The notes below the pieces were generated by a model. The model saw nothing but the letters and a program-made list of their open reading frames with translations, was not told the origin of the DNA and searched no databases. The position numbers were made by a program, and so were the translations under genes. DNA of 64,000 nucleotides, from assembly GCA_050011895.1 (NCBI GenBank), contig JBEKIF010000015.1:23162-87161 (forward strand), given 5' to 3'. Below are positions 7,959 through 15,049 of this stretch, in pieces. Source of the DNA: DATBGO01 sp050011895. Its GTDB lineage: Bacteria > Actinomycetota > Actinomycetes > Streptosporangiales > Streptosporangiaceae. Numbering within the stretch: the first letter of the stretch is position 1; every line of letters starts with the position of its first letter.

Positions 7959-9265
7959 TGGCAATGCCGCAGGCAGACGCAGTAGCTGACGGCGCCAGGT
8001 ACATGGACATCCTCCGGCTGGCGACGGCCGGGTCGGTGGATGACGGCAAGAGCACGCTGATCGGTCGGCTGCTGTACGACTCCAAGGCGATTTTCGAGGA
8101 TCAGCTAGCCGCGGTGGAGCGAACGAGCCGCGAGCGCGGCGAGGAATTCACCAATCTGGCCCTGCTGACTGATGGCCTGCGCGCCGAGCGGGAGCAGGGC
8201 ATCACGATCGACGTGGCTTACCGTTACTTCGCCACGCCGCGGCGCAACTTCATCATCGCCGACACCCCAGGCCACATTCAGTACACCAGGAACATGGTCA
8301 CCGGGGCCTCCACCGCTGACCTGGCCATTGTCCTGGTAGATGCGCGGAACGGGCTGACCGAGCAGAGCAGGCGGCATGCTTTCCTCGCCACCCTGCTGCG
8401 CGTGCCGCACCTGGTGCTGGCTGTCAACAAGATGGACCTGGTGGGATACAACGCTTCCGTCTTCGAGCAGATCTCGGCAGAGTTCACCGCCTTCGCCGCA
8501 AAACTGGAGATCGGCGACCTCACGTTCATCCCGATCTCGGCGCTGCACGGTGACAATGTGGTCCAGCGCTCCGCGAACATGCCCTGGTACGAGGGGCCGT
8601 CCCTGCTGCATCACCTGGAGCACGTGCATATCGCCTCGGACCGGAACCTCATCGATGTCAGGTTCCCGGTTCAGTACGTGATCCGTCCACAGCAGGCCAG
8701 CGACCATGAGCTGCATGATTACCGCGGCTACGCCGGCCAGGTGGCAGGCGGCGTCCTCAAGCCAGGAGACGAGGTGATGCACCTGCCATCCGGGCTCACC
8801 ACGACCATCCAGCGAATCGACACGGCCAGGGGACCGGTGCCCGAGGCGTTCGCGCCGATGTCGGTCACGCTGCTGCTCGACGACGACCTGGACGTCTCTC
8901 GCGGCGACATGTTCTGCCGCCCGCACAATCGGCCGCAAGCCACCCAGGACGTCGAGGCGATGGTCTGCTGGATGAGCGAGGTGCGCTCCCTCACCACGCA
9001 GAGCCGGCTGATCGTCAAGCACACGACCAGGACAGTGAAGGCCATCGTCCGCGACTTGCAGTACCGGCTTGATGTCAACACGCTGCACCGTGATGAGACG
9101 GCGTCGGGGCTCGCCCTGAACGAGATCGGCCGGGTCACGTTGCGGCTCACCCAGCCGATGTTCTGCGACCCCTACAGCCGCAACAGGATGACCGGCGGCC
9201 TGATTCTCATCGATGAGGCGTCCAACGTGACCGTGGGTGCCGCCATGATCACCGACCCCGGCTAA
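7958..9265 (+). CDS. cysN: Sulfate adenylyltransferase subunit 1 (GTPase)
   Basis: This EF-Tu-like GTPase drives APS synthesis by CysD. G1 GSVDDGKST is at residues 25-33, followed by the switch region around GITIDVAYRYF, G3 DTPGH, and G4 NKMD. Beta-barrel domains II and III follow. At 435 residues it ends where CysN normally ends, so there is no fused APS kinase (CysC) domain. PAPS would therefore need a kinase encoded elsewhere. The ATG at 7958 overlaps the cysD stop. Confidence 0.96.
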   Translation: MAMPQADAVADGARYMDILRLATAGSVDDGKSTLIGRLLYDSKAIFEDQLAAVERTSRERGEEFTNLALLTDGLRAEREQGITIDVAYRYFATPRRNFIIADTPGHIQYTRNMVTGASTADLAIVLVDARNGLTEQSRRHAFLATLLRVPHLVLAVNKMDLVGYNASVFEQISAEFTAFAAKLEIGDLTFIPISALHGDNVVQRSANMPWYEGPSLLHHLEHVHIASDRNLIDVRFPVQYVIRPQQASDHELHDYRGYAGQVAGGVLKPGDEVMHLPSGLTTTIQRIDTARGPVPEAFAPMSVTLLLDDDLDVSRGDMFCRPHNRPQATQDVEAMVCWMSEVRSLTTQSRLIVKHTTRTVKAIVRDLQYRLDVNTLHRDETASGLALNEIGRVTLRLTQPMFCDPYSRNRMTGGLILIDEASNVTVGAAMITDPG

Positions 9266-9276
9266 GGCAGGCACAC

Positions 9277-10014
9277 ATGGGTGACCCGCGAGAACTGCTT
9301 GACTCCTACTTCGAGGCGGCCGCGGCGAGGGAGCGGCAGCTGAGGATAACCAAGCCGACCGATCAGAGCGCCCGGGTGGTCCTGAAGCACGTCGTCCCGG
9401 TCCGCTTTCGCGGCACCGGGCGGATGATACTCACCGACCTGGTGCGGGTGCGGGAACGGCGCAAGGCCGCGGCAATCGCCCGCCAGCCCGGCATCCGGCT
9501 GCACCTGGGATCCGGTGGGGAGCGCAAGGCGGGATGGGTCAACGTCGACCTGCTCGGCGATCCCGTCGAGGTTGCCTGGAACCTGGCCATCCCGCTGCCG
9601 TTCGAGCCGGCCTCAGTCGACGCCGTGTTCCACGAGCATCTGCTCGAGCACATGCCGTTGCAGGCGGGGGCGGCGCTGATGCAGGAGTGCTACCGGGTAC
9701 TCAAGCCCGGCGGGATCCTCCGCGTCGGGGTGCCCGATGCCGGCAAGCTCATCCGCTCCTACGCGGGAGACCGGGCGTACCTCGAGGAACGGCATCCGGG
9801 TCGGCCGACGGCCATGGTGGCCGTTCAGGAACTGTGCTACTGGAATCGGCACTGTGCGATGTTCGACGACGAGACCCTGCGCCTCTTCTTCCAGGCGGGC
9901 GGCTTCGCTGACGCCGAGGAGCGCGAGTTCGGCGACAGCGGCATCGGCCAGGCGCCCGACACGGAGCGCCGGCGCGGTGAGACGCTCTACATGGAGGCGT
10001 GCAAGCCGCGGTAG
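9277..10014 (+). CDS. Class I SAM-dependent methyltransferase, type 11 fold
   Basis: A poorly conserved N-terminal ~70 residues precede a Rossmann core with the family sequence LHLGSGGERKAGWVNVDL, the acidic turn at VDLLGD, and ECYRVLKPGGILRVGVPD. The form that reads 'LGSG..GWVNVDL' is common among methyltransferases encoded in surface-polysaccharide clusters. It lies 11 bases after cysN, in the same direction, so it is probably co-transcribed. The substrate may be a sugar of the polymer (inference from context). Confidence 0.8.
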   Translation: MGDPRELLDSYFEAAAARERQLRITKPTDQSARVVLKHVVPVRFRGTGRMILTDLVRVRERRKAAAIARQPGIRLHLGSGGERKAGWVNVDLLGDPVEVAWNLAIPLPFEPASVDAVFHEHLLEHMPLQAGAALMQECYRVLKPGGILRVGVPDAGKLIRSYAGDRAYLEERHPGRPTAMVAVQELCYWNRHCAMFDDETLRLFFQAGGFADAEEREFGDSGIGQAPDTERRRGETLYMEACKPR

Positions 10015-10051
10015 CGCCGCCTGCCGGGCACGGTAGGGCCGGCAGGCGGCG
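10015..10051. terminator. Bidirectional hairpin terminator between convergent genes
   Basis: A perfect 13-bp stem (10015-10027 with 10039-10051, CGCCGCCTGCCGG against its complement) has an 11-base loop. It starts directly after the methyltransferase stop and lies 71 bases past the end of the minus-strand glycosidase gene. Confidence 0.75.
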
Positions 10052-10122
10052 GTGGCCGGGGGTCATCCTGCTCCGCGCCTCCCGCCGTTGGCGCGGTGAG
10101 CGGCTGGCCGGGCGGCGTGCAC

Positions 10123-11697
10123 TCACCGCTTGGCTGTCCCGGGGTGTGCGCAGCCGCACCGGCCCTGGCCGGCCAAGGTCAGCCCCAGCTGCGCGGTAGC
10201 GCTGCCGGTAGCGTTGCTGGCCATGACCATGACCTGGTAGCGCCCGGCTGGAAGCAGCCGGTGATGCTGGGCGTAACCGTAGTACCAGCGGGCGGCCCAG
10301 CCGGCCTGCAGGCCCGGCCGGTCCAGCTCGCGGACCACCGCACCCTGACTGTTGAGCACGCAGATGGATACGTCAGCAGCCTGGCTGAGCCTGAACCCGA
10401 TCCGTACATGGCTGGCACCGGTGACCGAAAGCACCGGCGGGGTAATGGTGAGCCCCGTGATCACCAGACCGCGGGTGCCGGGCGAGGGGCTCGAGCGCGG
10501 TGACCGGCTGGGCGGCCGGGCTGGCGTGCTCGTGGTCGGCGTCGGGACAGGCGTGCTGGTCGTCGGCGTCGGGACGGGCGTCCTCGTGGTCGGCGTCGGG
10601 ACGGGGGTGCCCGAGGGACCGGACACGGGCGTGCCGCCAGCTGACCGGGCCACCGCAGCCCGCCATGCCTGGATCGATGCGCTGTCGCGGAGCATCATCC
10701 AGGGGAACCCGGTGGCGTCGAACAGCGTGCCGAACAGGGCACCGTTGCCTTGCAGGTAATTGGCGACATCGGTCAGCCACTGCGGCTGGCCGGCCGGCGT
10801 GCCGAGGGCGAACTCGGCGAAGCCGAAGGGCAGGCCGACGCTCTCCGAGGCGGCAACATCCGGACCCATGAACTGGGCGGGCGCGGTTTGCTGCGGGTTC
10901 TGGTCCTCCACGGTGCCGTTTGGGTACGCATCCCAGCCGAGAGCGCTGATAACTCCGCCGGCTGGCAGGTAGTCCCTGAAGTTGTATTCGTCACCTGGAC
11001 GGGCATCCTGGCCCTGCAGGATCAGCGTGGAATGGAGATAGGGATTGTGCGCCGCATCAACGGTTGCCACGATGTGGGTCCAGGCCGCCTTGTACTGGGC
11101 CAGGGTGAACTGGCCGTGCTTAATAGACGATTCAGGCTCGGCGTAGTACGAGTAGTAGATGGCGTGCCCCGTCGGGGCGGCGTCGAAGAAATGCGCCAGC
11201 GCAGCGTCATCGGCGCCCGACAGGATGTCCGCCGGCGGCACATGGAAGCTCAGGACCACCGCCGAGTTATTTATCGCCGGCACGCCCGTGCTCCACTCCC
11301 TGGGGTCGGGTATCCCGGCGTAATAGATGCGGATGACCGGCATGTGCCCGAACTGTGATGTTGCCGTAGCGAGCTGGCCGGGACCGCTGGCGTTCACGCC
11401 GAGCGGCGTGGTGGTGCTGGCGGAGCTGTCGGCGGCCAGCCGAGGCGCCGGCGAACAGCTCAGCGCCGACAGCGCCGCAGGGTCTCCGCGGCCCGCCGCG
11501 GCTCGCATCGCGGCCGTCCCCACCAGCAGGGAAAAGGCCGCTGCCAGGGCTATGCTCCCGTAGCGCACCCTTCTCGTGCGCCGTCGCGGGCCGGCCAGCG
11601 GCCGATCCCGCCGTGAGTGGAGCTGCTGGTCATCCTGAGCTGTGTGCCGTGCCGAGTGCTGAGCTGAGTGCTGTGCTGAGTGCCTGCCGCGGGGCAT
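10123..11697 (-). CDS. Secreted glycoside hydrolase-like protein with FlgD-type Ig domain
   Basis: The start ATG has GAGAGGAG ahead of it. A His/Gln-rich N-terminus and an Arg-rich stretch precede one hydrophobic segment (residues 47-66), a signal peptide or anchor. Residues ~100-350 look like a TIM-barrel glycosidase of clan GH-A, near family 26: candidate acid/base Glu187 in YYSYYAEPE and candidate nucleophile Glu295 in GFAEFA. A linker with PVPTPTT repeated three times (27-bp DNA period, about 10530-10615) leads to a C-terminal Ig-like domain of the FlgD type (RIGFRLSQAADVSICVLN, LPAGRYQVMV). It is expected outside the cell, acting on the polysaccharide or cell wall. Expression is under the c-di-AMP riboswitch just upstream. 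Confidence 0.75.
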   Translation of the reverse strand: MPRGRHSAQHSAQHSARHTAQDDQQLHSRRDRPLAGPRRRTRRVRYGSIALAAAFSLLVGTAAMRAAAGRGDPAALSALSCSPAPRLAADSSASTTTPLGVNASGPGQLATATSQFGHMPVIRIYYAGIPDPREWSTGVPAINNSAVVLSFHVPPADILSGADDAALAHFFDAAPTGHAIYYSYYAEPESSIKHGQFTLAQYKAAWTHIVATVDAAHNPYLHSTLILQGQDARPGDEYNFRDYLPAGGVISALGWDAYPNGTVEDQNPQQTAPAQFMGPDVAASESVGLPFGFAEFALGTPAGQPQWLTDVANYLQGNGALFGTLFDATGFPWMMLRDSASIQAWRAAVARSAGGTPVSGPSGTPVPTPTTRTPVPTPTTSTPVPTPTTSTPARPPSRSPRSSPSPGTRGLVITGLTITPPVLSVTGASHVRIGFRLSQAADVSICVLNSQGAVVRELDRPGLQAGWAARWYYGYAQHHRLLPAGRYQVMVMASNATGSATAQLGLTLAGQGRCGCAHPGTAKR

Positions 11698-11708
11698 GGA
11701 AACTCCTC

Positions 11709-11850
11709 TCCTCGGCCGCCTACCGGGTTAGCTGACGGGTTCGGGCTGGAGAGAGCCCTACGGCGGGCCGGCCTCATGCCGGACGGCACGCCGATTCACC
11801 CCGGGGAACGGTGGGTCCCCGGCTCCCTGGCCGCACCAGGGACTCGGCGG
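11709..11850 (-). ncRNA. c-di-AMP riboswitch (ydaO-yuaA type)
   Basis: Read on the minus strand, the leader contains the hallmark conserved blocks of this class in the right order: GAGCCGGGGACCCAC, then GGGGTGAATCGGC, then GCCGTAGGGCTC, then CCGAACCCGTCAGCTAACC followed by GGTAGGCGGC. In known members this aptamer binds c-di-AMP and lowers expression, and in actinobacteria it precedes cell-wall hydrolase and resuscitation-factor genes. The 3' end abuts the ribosome-binding site of the glycosidase gene, so the regulated gene is clear. The outer limits are approximate. Confidence 0.9.
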
Positions 11851-11879
11851 TTCGCTGCCCGTCGGGGGGAGCGGGCAGC

Positions 11880-12484
11880 AGCGGGGGTAATAGCGTGGGA
11901 CATTAACGGAAACGGCGTGGCCCGGCAGCAAGAATGAGAAAACCGCACTACTCAGCGGCGATTCCAGCCCGTCCCTTGATCTTCGCGGCGCTGCTTAACG
12001 GCGCGCGGGACGCGGTGATCAACGCCGCCATTGCGCCGGTCTCCCTATTCCTGCAGCTCACGGCGCGGGGTGCGGGTGCGTCGCTCCGGACCTCCGGCGT
12101 GAGCATAACTGGGAAAGGCACCGGCGCCGCCGCCGTCGGGCACCCAGCGCGCCGCCGATGCGGCGCCCGGCCAGGGCGCGCCCGGATGAGGACCCGGCCG
12201 CCGCCGCCCGGCGGGGCCGGCCGAGCGATCCGGCGACCGCACGACGAAGCTGCAGTGGCAGGGCGGCTTGAGCTGGCCGCGTCGTAGGCGGTGCGGAGGC
12301 CGGCGGCGCGCCGCCGTGCGCACATAGTGATGAAGGGGCCGTAAGCCCTAAGCGATGATATATAGAACGTTAGGCCTATAAAGCACCCAGCCCGGGCCTC
12401 GAGGTCTACAGTGGATTTTGGCCGTTACGTGCAACGTGGCGGCTAATTCATGGCAACCTACCCATTCAGGCGGCTGTCATCGGC
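11880..12484. other. Intergenic region between divergent genes
   Basis: I see no credible gene here: short frames on both strands lack ribosome-binding sites and have Arg/Pro/Ala-rich products of chance type. The part nearest the riboswitch should hold the promoter of the minus-strand glycosidase. The stretch 12330-12460 is unusually A/T-rich for this genome (for example GATATATAG and TATAAAG) and is the likely promoter area for the plus-strand genes that start at 12565. Confidence 0.5.
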
Positions 12485-12528
12485 ATGTCGGACGCGCGTC
12501 AGCTGTATGTCGGACGCGCGTCAGCTGT
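12485..12528. repeat. 22-bp perfect direct repeat upstream of the phosphotransferase gene
   Basis: Two adjacent identical copies (12485-12506 and 12507-12528) each contain the palindrome ACGCGCGT and a CAGCTG box. They lie 37 bases before the start codon at 12565. The position suggests a regulator-binding pair or part of the leader; no match to a known operator is evident. Confidence 0.8.
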
Positions 12529-12564
12529 GCGTCAGGCCGTCGTCATGGGTGTTAGGGCGTCTTC

Positions 12565-13866
12565 ATGGAAGGGGCGGGTGTGCAGGCATCCCGGACGGCC
12601 CGAGCCGCCCTGAGTGACTCCTGGCTGTTCGATCTTCTCTTCGCGGGGACGCCGGCCGTGACCTGGGCCGCGGCAGGGGCACTGCCTGCCGGGTTTGAGC
12701 GCGCCGACCAATTCGCCGTGCTCCCGGCCGGAGCCGGCCGGAGCTTCATGGTCTCGCTCGCTGCCCGGCCCGGCGCATCGTCCGCGCTGACCTCGTACAA
12801 CTCGCTGCGCTCGGGCCGCACGCGGCTCGCGCGCCGCGTGCTGGGATTCGGCCTGCGCGCCGGACTAGCCCAGCCGCTGCTGCGAGACAAGATCGATATC
12901 GGGATCGCGCCTGGCTCGAGCCCTGCGCAGCTGGCCGAGGAACTGCTCGAGGAGCACTTGCAGCGGCTATTCGGCCGTGGCCCGGTCGTGACGGCCTTCG
13001 GCGGCGGCAGCGGTCCGTACCGCAAGCCGGTGCTGCAGGTCTTCGCTGCGGACGGGGCGCCGCTCGGGTACGTCAAGGTGGGCTGGAACGACTGGGCCCG
13101 CGAGGCGGTCGGCCGCGAGGCCGCGGCCTTGCGGGCGTGCGCGCTGCGCCCGATGCGCCTCGGCGTGCCTGAGCTGCTTGGCCACTCGACGTGGCGCGGC
13201 CTTGATCTTCTCATCACCGGTCCGCTGCCCCGCGGCATCCGGCGGCTGGGCAGCGGGAGCGGCCTGCCGGACGCCAGCGTGCTCCGTGAGATCAGCGAGC
13301 TGGCGCCGGGTTTCGCCGGCGAGCTCGCCACCAGCCCGTGGTGGCTCAGCGTGCGCTCACGGATCCAGGCCGGGGTGGTCGATCCGGCGGCCCGGGCCGC
13401 CCTGGAGCTCGCCGCCGAGCGCATCCAGCGGGCCCAAGGCGGCGTGCCGCTGCGGTTCGGCGCATGGCACGGCGATCTCGTCCCGTGGAACCTCGCCAGG
13501 GGTGGCTCTCGGCTGTACGCCTGGGACTGGGAGAGCAGCGCGCCGGACGCGCCGCTGGGCTTCGACGCGGTGCACTTTCACTTCCAGGTCGCGTTCATCG
13601 CCAGGGGCCGCCCGCTGGCCGAGGCCGTGGATTCGGCTGCCGGAAGCGCGGGCGCCGCCCTCGAGGCGCTTGGCGTGCCGGAACGGGCGCATCGCCTGGT
13701 CGCCATCCTGCACCTGGTCGAGCTGGCTGTCCGCCACGAGGAGGCGCGCCGCAGCACGGGCGACGTCGATGACCGGTTCTACCCGGCCGTGACGCAGGTG
13801 CTTGAGCGAGCGCTCGCGCGGCCCCGCGGGCTGGCCGGCCCGCGATCGGCGGGGAGAGCCGCATGA
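12565..13866 (+). CDS. Phosphotransferase of the aminoglycoside phosphotransferase/kinase-like fold
   Basis: The C-terminal half has the catalytic loop WHGDLVPWNLA and the metal-binding DWE (YAWDWESS) of the APH/choline kinase-like superfamily. A Gly-rich nucleotide loop (FGGGSGPYRKP) lies near the middle and YVKVGW shows the candidate Lys. The N-terminal ~140 residues are not recognisable. It is unlikely to be a resistance enzyme. It starts the pssDE-LamG run, overlapping the next gene by four bases, so phosphorylation of a sugar or lipid intermediate is a reasonable guess. Confidence 0.7.
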   Translation: MEGAGVQASRTARAALSDSWLFDLLFAGTPAVTWAAAGALPAGFERADQFAVLPAGAGRSFMVSLAARPGASSALTSYNSLRSGRTRLARRVLGFGLRAGLAQPLLRDKIDIGIAPGSSPAQLAEELLEEHLQRLFGRGPVVTAFGGGSGPYRKPVLQVFAADGAPLGYVKVGWNDWAREAVGREAAALRACALRPMRLGVPELLGHSTWRGLDLLITGPLPRGIRRLGSGSGLPDASVLREISELAPGFAGELATSPWWLSVRSRIQAGVVDPAARAALELAAERIQRAQGGVPLRFGAWHGDLVPWNLARGGSRLYAWDWESSAPDAPLGFDAVHFHFQVAFIARGRPLAEAVDSAAGSAGAALEALGVPERAHRLVAILHLVELAVRHEEARRSTGDVDDRFYPAVTQVLERALARPRGLAGPRSAGRAA

Positions 13867-14312
13867 AGGTCTTGCTCGTCTGTTCGTCGGGCGGCCACCT
13901 CGCGCAGCTGTACCGGCTGCGCCCCTGGTGGGACCAGCACGAGCGGACCTGGGTCACCTTCGGCCACCCGCAGGCCGTGTCCCTGCTCCGGGGCGAGCGG
14001 ATGATTCCAGCGTTCGCCCCGACCACGCGCAACATCCCCAATGCCGTCAGGAACCTCTGGCTCGCGATCTGGGTGATACGCGCGGAGCGGCCCGATGTGG
14101 TGATCTCCGACGGGGCCGGCGTGGCCTTTCCCTTCTTCATCGTGGCCAGGCTGCTTCGGGTCCGCACTGTCTACCTGGAGGTCTACGACCGGATCTCGCG
14201 TCCTACGCTGACCGGCAGGCTGTGCTATCCGTTCGCGGAGCTGTTCCTGCTGCAGTGGCCCGAGCAGGCCGTCAGCTATCCGCGCGGCCAGGTAATCGGA
14301 TGCCTGCAATGA
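13863..14312 (+). CDS. pssD: Alg14-like membrane-anchoring glycosyltransferase subunit (PssD type)
   Basis: It is the half of a split GT28-type glycosyltransferase that tethers the catalytic partner and binds the lipid-linked acceptor. Visible features are MKVLLVCSSGGHLAQLYRL, PDVVISDGAGVAFPF with a hydrophobic helix, and TVYLEVYDRISRPTLTGRL. Its 149-residue length matches Alg14/PssD/EpsE. ATGA overlaps join it to the gene before and to pssE after, the classical D-E pair, and the two halves would form one enzyme on the inner face of the membrane. Confidence 0.88.
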   Translation: MKVLLVCSSGGHLAQLYRLRPWWDQHERTWVTFGHPQAVSLLRGERMIPAFAPTTRNIPNAVRNLWLAIWVIRAERPDVVISDGAGVAFPFFIVARLLRVRTVYLEVYDRISRPTLTGRLCYPFAELFLLQWPEQAVSYPRGQVIGCLQ

Positions 14313-15049
14313 CGGCGGCAGCCGGCTTTGAGCGGCGCGAGCCAGCCGGGCCGGCCGGGCCGCGGGTGGTCGTGACCGTCGGGACGGATCATCATCCCTT
14401 CAACCGGCTCATCAGCTGGGTCAACGACTGGCTGGACGCCCACCCGGAGCGGATACCAGGGTTCTTCGTGCAATCGGGCCCGGCCTCGGTGCTCCCTACC
14501 TGCCGGGGGGTGCAGTTTTTCGACGTGAGCCAGCGCGATGTGCTGCTGGACTTGGCCGACGTCATTGTCTGCCACGGTGGCCCCGGGTGCATCGCCGACG
14601 CGTGGGCGCGGGGGATGATACCGATCGTCGTGCCGCGCCTGCCGAAGCTTGGCGAGATCGTCGACGAGCATCAAGTTGATTTCTGCCGCAAGCTCGCCGA
14701 GCTACAGCGGGTCTGGGTCGCGCAGACGCCAGCGGAATTCGCCGGTCTCCTGGAACGGGCGACCCACGGCGACGCCCGGTTCCGCTCCAGCGCGCCTGCC
14801 GCGGATGTCGACGCGGCCGTGGCGCGATTCGGCGAGCTCGTCGAGGAGCTGGTCAGCCGGTCGCGGCACCGGCTGCCGCTGATCCACCGAGGTCCGCGCA
14901 TCCGCAGCCGCCCCGGGCCCGGGACCGGAGCTGCCGCCGATCCCGCCATTTTGCCGTCCGAGTTCCTCCGGGCGGACAGTACGACGTGGCACGCACCCGG
15001 CGTGCCAGCGCGCCCCGGCCTCGCCGGGAAGGTGAGCAAGGAGCAGTAA
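14309..15049 (+). CDS. pssE: Alg13-like catalytic glycosyltransferase subunit (PssE type)
   Basis: It carries the GT28 C-terminal (nucleotide-sugar-binding) domain: VVVTVGTDHHPFNRLI, ADVIVCHGGPGCIADAW, and IPIVVPRLPKLGEIVDEHQ. It adds a sugar to the lipid-linked acceptor together with PssD. The ATG at 14309 overlaps the pssD stop (ATGA); an ATG at 14300 is also in frame. The C-terminal ~70 residues are an Arg/Pro-rich tail without homology that I recognise. The stop overlaps the start of the LamG gene (TAATG). Confidence 0.87.
   Translation: MTAAAGFERREPAGPAGPRVVVTVGTDHHPFNRLISWVNDWLDAHPERIPGFFVQSGPASVLPTCRGVQFFDVSQRDVLLDLADVIVCHGGPGCIADAWARGMIPIVVPRLPKLGEIVDEHQVDFCRKLAELQRVWVAQTPAEFAGLLERATHGDARFRSSAPAADVDAAVARFGELVEELVSRSRHRLPLIHRGPRIRSRPGPGTGAAADPAILPSEFLRADSTTWHAPGVPARPGLAGKVSKEQ

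Noticed and set aside
11934..12287. 117-residue plus-strand frame
   Set aside because: No ribosome-binding site, Arg/Pro/Gly-rich chance composition, and competing frames of equal quality on the other strand.
12565..13866. Aminoglycoside resistance kinase
   Set aside because: Only the general HGD-N and DWE motifs are shared, and the gene is translationally coupled to polysaccharide glycosyltransferases.
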